Assembly: GCA_030604165.1 (NCBI GenBank)
Contig: JAUVWK010000023.1
Location: 1-15,843, forward strand
Origin: Alphaproteobacteria bacterium
Lineage (GTDB): Bacteria > Pseudomonadota > Alphaproteobacteria > UBA828
Direction of reading: 5' to 3'
DNA length: 15,843 nucleotides
Below the pieces are notes generated by a model, which was not told the DNA's origin, searched no databases, and worked only from the letters and a program-made list of their open reading frames with translations. The position numbers and the translations under genes were made by a program. This document shows, one piece after another, positions 1 to 6,443 of the stretch (positions within the stretch are counted from its first letter, which is position 1; every line of letters starts with the position of its first letter).

Positions 1-1759
1 CCACCTTGGCGGGAACGCCGGCGGCTTGCAGCCGCTCGCGGGCCTCGAGCGCCATGGCCACCTCCGAGCCTGTGGCGAGCAACGTCACCCGGGCCGCGCC
101 GTCGGCGGCCTCTTGCAGCACATAGCCACCGCGGGCGCAGCGATTCTTGGCGCTATATTTGGCGCGCAACAGCGGCACGCCTTGGCGGGTGAGGGCCAGC
201 ACGGAGGGGCCGTCGGCGGTCAGCGCGAGCTGCCAGCATTCCGCCGTTTCCATGGCGTCCGCGGGGCGAAAGACGCGCAGACCGGGGATCGCGCGCAGGC
301 TGGCCAGATGCTCGACCGGCTGATGGGTGGGGCCGTCCTCGCCAAGGCCGATGGAATCGTGGGTCATGACGTAGATCACCCGAATTCCCATCAGGGCCGA
401 GAGCCTGATCGCGGGCCGGCAATAGTCGGCGAAGACCAAGAAGCTGCCGCCGTAGGGGATCACGCCGCCGTGCAGCGCCATGCCGTTCATCGCCGCCGCC
501 ATGGCGTGCTCGCGCACCCCGTAATGGATGTATCGACCGGAGAAATCGTCTGCCGTGATCAGCGCCATGTCGCCCGTCCTGGTGCCGTTCGACCCGGTGA
601 GGTCGGCAGAGCCGCCCACCAGCTCCGGCACGGCCACGGTCAAAACTTCGAGCACCTTGTTGCCGGCGACGCGCGTGGCCCAGCCGGGCCGATCCTTGAC
701 CAGGCTTTTCTTGAAGCTCTCCAGCGCCTGTTCCCAACCGCTCGGCAGCGCGCCGGCCTGGCCGCGGTCGAATTCGGCGCGCCGCTCGGGCGTCAGCGCG
801 TCGCGCCGGGAGCGCCAGGCGGCGTGCTGCGCGGCACCGGCCGCACCCGCCGCGCGCCACGCCGCCAGGATCTCGGGCGGTAGCGCGAACGGTGCATGGG
901 GCCAACCGAGATTTTCGCGCGCGCCGGCAACCTCGTCCGCGCCGAGGGCCGCGCCGTGGCTGCTGGCCGAGCCCGCTTTCTTGGGGGCGCCATAGCCGAT
1001 CGTGGTGCGACAGGAGATGAGCGAGGGCGTTGCCGTGGTGCGCGCCGCCCTCAGCGCCTCGGCGACCGCCGCCGGATCGTGGCCGTCGACCGAGTGGATG
1101 TCCCAGCCGCTCGCGGCAAAGCGTCGGCCCGCGTCGTCCGACAGGGTGAGCGAGGTCGGGCCGTCGATCGAAATGCCGTTGTCGTCATACAGCACGATCA
1201 GCTTGCCGAGTCGCAAATGGCCCGCCAGCGAAATCGCTTCCTGACTGATGCCTTCCATCAGGCAGCCGTCGCCCGCGATGGCGTAGGTGTAGTGGTCCAC
1301 CACGGCGTCGCCGAAGCGCGCGGCCAGTATGCGTTCGGCCAGCGCCATCCCGACCGCGTTGGCGAGGCCCTGGCCGAGCGGGCCGGTGGTGGTTTCGATG
1401 CCGGCGGCATGGCGGTATTCGGGATGCCCCGGCGTGCGGCTACCCAACTGGCGGAATGCCCGGATCTCCTCGATGTCGATGTCGGGATAGCCGGTCAGGT
1501 AAAGCAGGGCATACAGCAACATCGAGCCGTGCCCGGCAGAGAGCACAAAGCGGTCCCGGTCGGGCCATTCGGCGTCGGCGGCGTCGAACTTAAGGAATTT
1601 TGTAAACAGCACCGTGGCCACGTCGGCCATGCCCATGGGCATGCCTGGATGACCGGAATTGGCCTGTTCCACCGCATCCATGGTGAGCGCGCGGATGGCG
1701 TTGGCCAAGTCCTTGTGAGGCACCGGTGGGTGCGAGAATTTCGCTTTTACAACAGTCAT
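1..1759 (-). CDS. tkt: transketolase (C-terminus cut by window edge)
   Basis: Transketolase moves two-carbon ketol units between sugar phosphates in the non-oxidative pentose phosphate or Calvin pathway, using thiamine diphosphate, in the cytoplasm. The gene starts at an ATG at 1759 and stays open for 586 residues to the window edge. Full-length members have about 660, so roughly 75 C-terminal residues are missing. Visible motifs, by residue: NSGHPGMPMG near 34-43; SAGHGSMLLY near 74-83; the thiamine diphosphate signature GDGCLMEGIS at 163-172 followed by DDNGISIDG at 192-200; and GVREHAM, holding the catalytic Glu of the pyrimidine domain, in the second half. It is divergent from the zauP-zapA pair. 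No strong Shine-Dalgarno precedes the ATG. In many alphaproteobacteria a glyceraldehyde-3-phosphate dehydrogenase gene follows; that would lie outside this window. The family call is very secure. Confidence 0.97.
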   Translation of the reverse strand, partial: MTVVKAKFSHPPVPHKDLANAIRALTMDAVEQANSGHPGMPMGMADVATVLFTKFLKFDAADAEWPDRDRFVLSAGHGSMLLYALLYLTGYPDIDIEEIRAFRQLGSRTPGHPEYRHAAGIETTTGPLGQGLANAVGMALAERILAARFGDAVVDHYTYAIAGDGCLMEGISQEAISLAGHLRLGKLIVLYDDNGISIDGPTSLTLSDDAGRRFAASGWDIHSVDGHDPAAVAEALRAARTTATPSLISCRTTIGYGAPKKAGSASSHGAALGADEVAGARENLGWPHAPFALPPEILAAWRAAGAAGAAQHAAWRSRRDALTPERRAEFDRGQAGALPSGWEQALESFKKSLVKDRPGWATRVAGNKVLEVLTVAVPELVGGSADLTGSNGTRTGDMALITADDFSGRYIHYGVREHAMAAAMNGMALHGGVIPYGGSFLVFADYCRPAIRLSALMGIRVIYVMTHDSIGLGEDGPTHQPVEHLASLRAIPGLRVFRPADAMETAECWQLALTADGPSVLALTRQGVPLLRAKYSAKNRCARGGYVLQEAADGAARVTLLATGSEVAMALEARERLQAAGVPAKV

Positions 1760-1834
1760 TTGCGGTGATTCTATGGTGGTCGCGCCGATGCATCGCTACG
1801 GGCCGCAGCCGGGCCGGCTGCCGCGGGTCCAGCA

Positions 1835-1863
1835 AACATGCCGAGGCGCGCGTGAGGCGTCAA
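1835..1863 (-). promoter_or_regulatory. possible tkt promoter
   Basis: On the minus strand, TTGACG (1863-1858) is followed after 17 bases by CATGTT (1840-1835). This is a good -35 box with a poor -10 box, about 75 bases upstream of the tkt start. It was picked by eye only and nothing else supports it. Confidence 0.25.
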
Positions 1864-1909
1864 CAAGTTCTGCGCCAGCCTGCGGCGCGGCCCGTCCGAA
1901 GTCCCATGG

Positions 1910-1938
1910 TTGACGCTGTTTCCCCCGTGGTCTTATTG
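1910..1938 (+). promoter_or_regulatory. candidate sigma-70-type promoter for zauP-zapA
   Basis: TTGACG (1910-1915) and TTATTG (1933-1938) are separated by exactly 17 bases, the standard spacing, about 60 bases upstream of the chosen zauP start. The -35 is 5/6 to consensus and the -10 is weaker. It would drive the zauP-zapA unit and possibly the downstream 6S RNA and folate genes. This is a by-eye call. Confidence 0.4.
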
Positions 1939-1996
1939 TTGACCGGTTAGAAGTCAGCTGCGAGATTTGTTTCAAGAGTTTGATAATACTGAAACT

Positions 1997-2308
1997 ATGC
2001 CCAAGCTTGAAGAGGCCAGTGTCCGACTGGATAACGCCATTCAAAAACTCAGCGAAACGCTGAGCAGCGGGCCGCGCGCGGAGATGGCCAGCCGGGTCGC
2101 GGGTTTGGCCGACAGACTAGAGGCGACCGCGCAGGAGCGCGATGCGATCAAGACGGATCTCGAGGCCTTCAAGGGCGACCAACGAAAGCTGAGCCTGGCG
2201 CTGCGCGAAGCGCAGGAAAATTACGCCGCGGCGCAAGTCGTCAACGAAGCGGTGGCCGGGCGGCTCGATGACGCCATCGGCGAACTGAAAATATTATTGG
2301 GGAAGTAA
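1997..2308 (+). CDS. zauP: ZauP-like (DUF4164) small coiled-coil protein upstream of ZapA
   Basis: This predicted 103-residue cytoplasmic protein is almost entirely helical and charged, with heptad-like spacing of Leu, Ala and Ile (for example LEEASVRLDNAIQKLSETL near the N-terminus) and no membrane segment. In Caulobacter, ZauP is a coiled-coil protein encoded directly upstream of ZapA, and the two together focus the FtsZ ring. The arrangement here is the same: its TAA is one base before the zapA start codon. The ATG at 1997 was chosen. A TTG at 1967 would add ten residues, but the ATG version begins like other members (MPKLEEA). The family assignment rests on coiled-coil character, size and position, because coiled coils carry little identity. 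Confidence 0.78.
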   Translation: MPKLEEASVRLDNAIQKLSETLSSGPRAEMASRVAGLADRLEATAQERDAIKTDLEAFKGDQRKLSLALREAQENYAAAQVVNEAVAGRLDDAIGELKILLGK

Positions 2309-2309
2309 G

Positions 2310-2663
2310 GTGGGTCAGATCGGGGTCACGGTCAACGGACGCAACTACCCTATCGCCTGCGATGACGGGCAGGAAGAGCACGTCACCCGGCTGGCGGCGT
2401 ACATCGACAAACGCGCCGCCGAACTGGCTGCCACGGTCGGCCCCGTGGGCGAAGCCAGGCTGCTCGTGATGATCGGTCTGCTGGTCGCGGACGAGCTCTC
2501 CGAGGCCTACGACGAGGTCGAGCGCCTGCAAAACGAGGCGCGCGACGCCGGCGAGACGATCCGCACGCAGGCCGCCACCGCATTGGACGAGAAATACGGC
2601 ACCCTCGTCGAGGGGCTGGCGAAGCGGATCGAGAACATTGCCGCCCGCCTGGAGAGTAACTAA
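2310..2663 (+). CDS. zapA: cell division protein ZapA
   Basis: ZapA binds FtsZ and cross-links its filaments at the division site. This copy has 117 residues, the normal size. The N-terminal globular part has the typical VTVNGRNYPIACDDGQEEHV pattern (residues 6-25), followed by the AAYIDKRAAEL helix (29-40). The RLLVMIGLLVADELSEA stretch (50-66) leads into a C-terminal coiled coil used for dimer and tetramer formation. The start is GTG at 2310, preceded by a purine-rich GGGGAAG that lies inside the end of zauP, so the two are probably translationally coupled. Its position directly upstream of 6S RNA and the cyclo-ligase gene is the classic proteobacterial zapA-ssrS-ygfA order, which supports both calls. 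Confidence 0.93.
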   Translation: MGQIGVTVNGRNYPIACDDGQEEHVTRLAAYIDKRAAELAATVGPVGEARLLVMIGLLVADELSEAYDEVERLQNEARDAGETIRTQAATALDEKYGTLVEGLAKRIENIAARLESN

Positions 2664-2670
2664 ATTATGT

Positions 2671-2840
2671 GTCGGGCGGTTGCTGCGCGATGCGACGTAT
2701 CTCTTGTTTCCCGGGGCCAATACAGCAACCTCTAGGGAGCTGTCCCTGCCGGAACCGTGGTTTCGGTATTACGGCGCCCACCTGCTTTTGCAGGCCTAGA
2801 GGACACGCGCGATGCGACGGTTGTTGCGGCGCCGTCCAAT
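2671..2840 (+). ncRNA. ssrS: 6S RNA
   Basis: 6S RNA binds sigma-70 RNA polymerase by mimicking an open promoter and lowers housekeeping transcription in stationary phase. The case here is positional and structural. The roughly 200-base gap between zapA and the cyclo-ligase gene is where 6S RNA lies in many proteobacteria. The ends pair: GGGCGG (2674-2679) with CCGTCC (2832-2837, one G-U pair), then TGCTGC (2681-2686) with GCGGCG (2826-2831), with one bulged base. An inner stem pairs CCTCTAGG (2729-2736) perfectly with CCTAGAGG (2795-2802). Inside it lie a CCTGC-TTTT-GCAGG hairpin (2781-2794) and a CCGGAACC/GGTTTCGG hairpin. The unpaired strands between terminal and inner stems (about 2687-2728 and 2803-2825) would form the central bubble. 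Exact ends are estimated. A covariance-model scan against RF00013 would settle it. Confidence 0.82.
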
Positions 2841-2866
2841 AATATCGACCTGGATAATTTTCCGTC

Positions 2867-3460
2867 ATGGATCAAACAGTTGCGGTGAGGGACGCCAAGC
2901 GGGCCCTGCGCGAATACGCGCTGGCACGCCGCCGGGCGGCGGATCGGCAGGCCGGGCCCGGGGCGGGTATCCGGGCGGCCGATCATTTTCTTTCGGCGGT
3001 GCCGGTGCCGCGCGGCGCGGCGGTCTCCGGCTATTGGCCGATCGACGAAGAGTTCGATGTGCTGCCGCTGCTGCGGCGGCTGGCGCGCGCCGGCCATCCC
3101 TGCTGTTTGCCGGTGGTGGCCCGCAAGCACAGCCCGCTGGTCTTTCGCGCTTGGCAACCGGGCGATGCCTTGCGTTCGGCCTCGTTCGGTTTGACCGAGC
3201 CCGCCGCCGACGCGCCCGTGGTGTCGCCGACGCTCCTGCTCGTGCCGCTGCTCGCCTTTGATAGCCAGGGCTTCCGCCTGGGCTATGGCGGCGGTTATTA
3301 CGACCGCTCCTTGGAGGCGTTACGCGCCGCGGGGCCGGTCTCGGCGGTCGGCATGGCGTTTAGTGAGCAGCAGGTCGAGAGCGTGCCGCACACCGAGACG
3401 GATCAGCGGCTCGACTGGGTCGTCACCGAGCGCGGCGCCAGCCCGATCGAGACGAGCTGA
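2867..3460 (+). CDS. ygfA: 5-formyltetrahydrofolate cyclo-ligase
   Basis: This enzyme converts 5-formyltetrahydrofolate to 5,10-methenyltetrahydrofolate using ATP, returning a storage or inhibitory folate to the one-carbon pool. The 197-residue length is standard. Visible features are an N-terminal K..LR...L.RRR segment (residues 11-23), GYWPIDEEFDVLPLL (55-69) and the family signature RLGYGGGYYDR (137-147), which forms the nucleotide phosphate loop. The conserved C-terminal pattern AVGMAFSEQQVE..P....D.RLDWVVTE is also present. The ATG at 2867 lies about 30 bases after the predicted 3' end of the 6S RNA, the same linkage as ssrS-ygfA in Escherichia coli. It is therefore likely cotranscribed with 6S RNA, at least in part. 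The ymdB-type gene follows after 12 bases. Confidence 0.95.
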   Translation: MDQTVAVRDAKRALREYALARRRAADRQAGPGAGIRAADHFLSAVPVPRGAAVSGYWPIDEEFDVLPLLRRLARAGHPCCLPVVARKHSPLVFRAWQPGDALRSASFGLTEPAADAPVVSPTLLLVPLLAFDSQGFRLGYGGGYYDRSLEALRAAGPVSAVGMAFSEQQVESVPHTETDQRLDWVVTERGASPIETS

Positions 3461-3472
3461 GGGCTGGGCCGC

Positions 3473-4285
3473 GTGAACATTCTGTTTTGTGGCGACGTGA
3501 TGGGCCGGGCCGGGCGCGAGGTGGTGTGCGACCGGCTGCCGGAGTTGCGCGAGAAGCTGGCGCTCGATCTGGTCGTGGTCAACGCTGAAAACGCCGCCGG
3601 CGGCTACGGCGTCACGGCCGAGATCTGCGCCGCGCTCTACCAAGCGGGCACGGATGTCATCACCCTCGGCAATCACTCGTGGGATCAGCGCGAGGCGCTA
3701 AGCTATATCGAAGCGGATGCCAAGCTTTTGCGTCCCTACAATTACCCGGCAGGCACGCCGGGCCGCGGCGGCGGCGTGTATCGGGTTCGCGACGGCCGCT
3801 CCGTCTTTGTTTTTCAGGTCATGACCCGGCTGTTCATGAACCCGCTCGACGATCCCTTCGCCGCGGCGCGCGAGGCGCTCGAGAGCCATCGCCTCGGTCA
3901 TTCGGTGGCCGCCATCGTGCTCGATATTCATGGCGAGGCGAGCAGCGAGAAGCAGGCGCTGGCCCACTATGTCGATGGCCGCGTCTCGCTCGCCGCAGGC
4001 ACCCACACCCATGTGCCGACGGCCGACGCCCAAGTGCTGCCCAAGGGCACCGCATATATCACCGACATCGGCATGTGCGGCGCCTATGACTCGGTGATCG
4101 GGATGGATATCGACACGGCGATCGAGAAATTCACGCGCAAGCTGCCGACGGCGCGGCTGAAGCCGGTCCTCGGCGAGGCGACCTTGTGCGCGGTCTATCT
4201 GGAGACGGACGATGACACGGGATTGGCCCGGCGCGTGGCGCCGCTCAGGCTCGGGGGCTGTATCGCGCCGTCTTGGCCGGTCTGA
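3473..4285 (+). CDS. ymdB: YmdB-family metallophosphoesterase (TIGR00282)
   Basis: The 270-residue cytoplasmic protein belongs to the calcineurin-like phosphoesterases typified by Bacillus subtilis YmdB, a 2',3'- and 3',5'-cyclic nucleotide phosphodiesterase tied to biofilm and motility decisions. All expected dimetal ligands are visible: D8 in CGDVMG; E39 and N40 in NAEN; N67 and H68 in GNHSWD; H153 in DIHGE; and H178 and H180 in GTHTHVPTAD. It starts at GTG 3473, 12 bases after the cyclo-ligase, suggesting one transcript. The gene ends facing the minus-strand globin gene with about 40 bases between them. The fold and metal site are secure. The physiological substrate in an alphaproteobacterium is an inference from distant homologues. 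Confidence 0.92.
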   Translation: MNILFCGDVMGRAGREVVCDRLPELREKLALDLVVVNAENAAGGYGVTAEICAALYQAGTDVITLGNHSWDQREALSYIEADAKLLRPYNYPAGTPGRGGGVYRVRDGRSVFVFQVMTRLFMNPLDDPFAAAREALESHRLGHSVAAIVLDIHGEASSEKQALAHYVDGRVSLAAGTHTHVPTADAQVLPKGTAYITDIGMCGAYDSVIGMDIDTAIEKFTRKLPTARLKPVLGEATLCAVYLETDDDTGLARRVAPLRLGGCIAPSWPV

Positions 4286-4327
4286 GCGCACGGCGGCGCG
4301 GCCGGCGGCACTGAACTTCGGTGGGCG

Positions 4328-4975
4328 CTATGTGTCGGTCTTGCGCCGGGCCTTGCCCGCCTTGCCCCTTGGCGCGGCGCCGAGAACAGCGCGGGTCATG
4401 CCCTTGACGCCAATATCGGACGCGGGCGCTGGCGCCGGTGTGGCGGTGCCAGGCGCGGGCTTTTCGTCGAGTGTGGCCACGGCGCAGGCCATGTCGATCT
4501 CGACCACGCGGTTGATCGCGCTGACGGTGCCGAGCAGCCGCCGCGCGTCGTCGCCGCAGGTTTCGATGGCGAGCTCGACCAGTCGTTTGAGCATGTGGCC
4601 GTAGGCGCCGAGGTACCAGCGCGGCTCGAGCCCGGCCCGTTCGTGGGCTTGGCCCATGCGGCTGACGCGGGCGAAATAGCCTTCGTCGAAGGAGCCGGAG
4701 AACAAGTTGAGCAAGTGGCGCCCTTGCTCCTCGCGCAGGCAGGCGATGCCCTCGGGCGATTGCGTCAAAGGCTTCATTTCCGGCCAAGCCGAGGCATATT
4801 CAAGGAAGTCGGCCACGAGATCGTCCAGATGCGCCGCGACCACCGGTCGAAACGCGTCGAGCAGATCCCGGGTTTTTTGGTCGAGCGTTGGCACTACGGT
4901 AACCTCCGCCGCGGCACGCTCGGTTCGGTTCGATTTCGCTCGCGCAGCCATGGTTCCCGTTGCACGGCCCGCCAC
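4328..4975 (-). CDS. stand-alone protoglobin / globin-coupled-sensor-type heme protein
   Basis: The 215-residue soluble protein has a protoglobin domain over residues ~30-168. The diagnostic stretch is SFDEGYFARVSRMGQAHERA (95-114) followed by GLEPRWYLGAYGHML (115-129). It carries the proximal heme His (H111) and the GL.P.WYLGAY signature of globin-coupled sensors. Known relatives bind O2, NO or CO and usually feed a chemotaxis, kinase or GGDEF domain. Here no output domain follows, only a Pro/Ala-rich stretch (173-186) and a strongly basic tail. The start is uncertain: GTG at 4975 has AGGAAGG nine bases upstream, and ATG at 4951 would remove eight residues. The gene is divergent from the methyltransferase and convergent with ymdB, so it is probably its own transcript. 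The heme-globin fold is well supported; the signal and partner are unknown. Confidence 0.85.
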   Translation of the reverse strand: MAGRATGTMAARAKSNRTERAAAEVTVVPTLDQKTRDLLDAFRPVVAAHLDDLVADFLEYASAWPEMKPLTQSPEGIACLREEQGRHLLNLFSGSFDEGYFARVSRMGQAHERAGLEPRWYLGAYGHMLKRLVELAIETCGDDARRLLGTVSAINRVVEIDMACAVATLDEKPAPGTATPAPAPASDIGVKGMTRAVLGAAPRGKAGKARRKTDT

Positions 4976-5143
4976 CAGGGGCGGCCTTCCTACTCAGTTT
5001 AACCGCGTTCGTATCGGCGGCCAGGATGACAGTTTCTCAGTTTCAGATTATTTAACAGGTCTGGCGCGGATTAAAAGGGCTTGGATCGGCATTGAGCAGA
5101 TGTCCTTCAAGTCGGCGCAATGGCGAACGGAGATCGGGCGGTG
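4976..5143. promoter_or_regulatory. divergent intergenic region between globin and methyltransferase genes
   Basis: This AT-richer gap must carry the promoters for both divergent genes. CAGTTT occurs three times in about 50 bases (4995-5000, 5030-5035, 5038-5043), the last two as part of a short direct repeat. No clear -35/-10 pair or FNR-type TTGAT-N4-ATCAA box was found. Reading the CAGTTT copies as a regulator site is speculation. Confidence 0.3.
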
Positions 5144-5929
5144 ATGGCCAAGGCCGATGTCCCCGAGTCGGGCTGGGACGTGGGATTATACGACAAATCG
5201 TTCGGGTTCATCGCCCGCTACGGCACCGATTTGCTCGAACTGCTGCGGCCCCAGCCGGGCGAGCGGATCTTGGATCTGGGGTGTGGCACCGGGGCGCTGG
5301 CCGCCGAAATTGCGGCGCGGGGCAGCCAGGTGATCGGCATCGATTCAGACCCCGACATGGTGGCGCGCGCGCAAGCCCAGTATCCGGCGCTTCGCTTCGC
5401 CTGCGCCGACGGCCGGAGTTTCGGCTTGGACGAACCGGTGGATGCGGTGTTCTCCAATGCCGCATTGCACTGGATGAAAACGCCCGAAACGGTGATCGAT
5501 TGCGTCGCGCGGGCGCTGCGGCCGGGCGGCCGGTTCGTCGCGGAGATGGGCGCCGACAAAAACGTCGCGACCATCACCGAGGCCCTGTATCAGGCCCTGG
5601 CCGAGCTCGGCGTCGCACGCGCGGCGGTGGATTTTCCGTGGTACTTTCCACGCACCGGCGCTTATGTGGCGCTGCTCGAGGCCGGCGGCTTCGAGGTAAC
5701 CTATTTGCACTATTTCGCGCGCCCCACGCCGCTCGACGATTGCGAGAACGGCTTGGCGGATTGGCTTCGGATGTTCGGCCAGAACTTTCTCAACACCGCC
5801 CCGGCGAACCGGGCGGAGCGGGTGATCGAGCGCACGGTCGAACTCACGCGCGACCGCTTGTGCCCGGATGGCCGCTGGATCGCGGATTACACGCGACTGC
5901 GCTTCGTCGCACTCAAGCCGGCGTCGTGA
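5144..5929 (+). CDS. class I SAM-dependent methyltransferase
   Basis: The predicted 261-residue cytoplasmic enzyme has a Rossmann-like methyltransferase domain. Motif I, ILDLGCGTGALA, lies at about residues 42-53. The acidic end of strand 2 is GIDSDPDM, and motif IV-like AVFSNAALHWM resembles trans-aconitate and biotin-pathway (BioC) methyltransferases. ALRPGGRFVAEMG marks the later strand. The C-terminal half (FPWYFPRTGAYVALLEAGGF) is typical of small-molecule methyltransferases of the Tam/UbiE-like group. The substrate cannot be read from sequence. The ATG at 5144 (or GTG at 5141) is preferred because GGAGA lies just upstream; an in-frame ATG at 5120 has no ribosome site. Its stop overlaps a possible GTG start of the next gene, so the two are probably cotranscribed. 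Confidence 0.88.
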   Translation: MAKADVPESGWDVGLYDKSFGFIARYGTDLLELLRPQPGERILDLGCGTGALAAEIAARGSQVIGIDSDPDMVARAQAQYPALRFACADGRSFGLDEPVDAVFSNAALHWMKTPETVIDCVARALRPGGRFVAEMGADKNVATITEALYQALAELGVARAAVDFPWYFPRTGAYVALLEAGGFEVTYLHYFARPTPLDDCENGLADWLRMFGQNFLNTAPANRAERVIERTVELTRDRLCPDGRWIADYTRLRFVALKPAS

Positions 5930-5931
5930 AC

Positions 5932-6297
5932 ATGCTGCCCGCCGCATTCGCGCGCGCATACAAAATCGTGGTGCTGGGCGCGACCGTGCTGGGCAGCCTC
6001 AGTGTTGCCGGGCAGGCCGCCGAAGTGACCCCGGGTTCCGCCGTCTACCGCGCCTGTGCGGGCGAGGCGCCGCATGCCTGCCTGTCTTATCTCTCGGGCG
6101 TGATCGACATGCACGAGGAGGTGGTGGCGCCGCAGATCGCACCGATGTTCTGCATGCCGGACTTGATTTCGTTTGCGGCGCTGGCGGATGGCATCCGGGC
6201 GTGGTATGCGGCCCATCCCGAGGCGATGGAGGCGCCGGCGGTCTACGGCGTGACGCAAACCCTGGCAGAAATGTTCCCGTGCGACGGGGCGCGTTAG
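5932..6297 (+). CDS. exported small Rap1a/Tai-like four-cysteine protein
   Basis: The 121-residue product starts with a signal peptide: a basic Arg/Lys-containing start, hydrophobic core IVVLGATVLGSLSVAG and a likely cut near GQAA (residues 27-30). The mature part has four Cys (42, 50, 74, 117) in the layout of the Rap1a/Tai domain: C.SYLSGVID, MFCMPDLISFAALADGIRAWYAAHPE, then a helix ending in FPC. Rap1a proteins are periplasmic immunity proteins against a Serratia type VI amidase effector, but most proteobacterial members stand alone with no known effector. No amidase or type VI gene is seen here, so an immunity role is not supported by context. The start is ATG 5932; a GTG at 5926 would overlap the methyltransferase stop in a GTGA arrangement. 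The family call is from pattern recognition. Confidence 0.75.
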   Translation: MLPAAFARAYKIVVLGATVLGSLSVAGQAAEVTPGSAVYRACAGEAPHACLSYLSGVIDMHEEVVAPQIAPMFCMPDLISFAALADGIRAWYAAHPEAMEAPAVYGVTQTLAEMFPCDGAR

Positions 6298-6399
6298 CCG
6301 TGGCTCTATCCGCCCGAGGGTGCGCCCAAATGTTGCCACATTGCTGCACTAATGGTAGCGATGGGCGTATACACAGGATCTTGTATCCTCGGGGACGGA

Positions 6400-6423
6400 A
6401 CCAACAACATATACCAACAACAT
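6400..6423 (+). repeat. short direct repeat upstream of yebC
   Basis: The 11-base word ACCAACAACAT occurs at 6400-6410 and again at 6413-6423, a period of 13 bases. It lies 20 bases before the yebC start in what should be its leader. A small inverted repeat, AGGAT-CTTGT-ATCCT, lies just upstream (about 6375-6389). No function can be assigned. Confidence 0.7.
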
Positions 6424-6443
6424 TTAAGGCCCAAGTTTCTACG

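Noticed and set aside
26..1768. Long plus-strand open frames across the first 1.7 kb
   Set aside because: They lie opposite transketolase, which is unmistakable on the minus strand with thiamine diphosphate motifs.
3834..4291. Minus-strand open frames opposite ymdB as an extension of the globin transcript unit
   Set aside because: They are antisense to a metallophosphoesterase with complete metal ligands and have no motif of their own.
5092..5931. Extended upstream frame that would fuse about 280 residues to the Rap1a-like protein
   Set aside because: The upstream part is an alternative frame of the methyltransferase and reads as an Arg/Gly/Ala-rich string; a signal peptide begins at 5932.
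5868..6443. N-terminal extension of YebC in the same frame
   Set aside because: YebC begins at the canonical MAGHSKW; the extension runs through the Rap1a-like gene in another frame.
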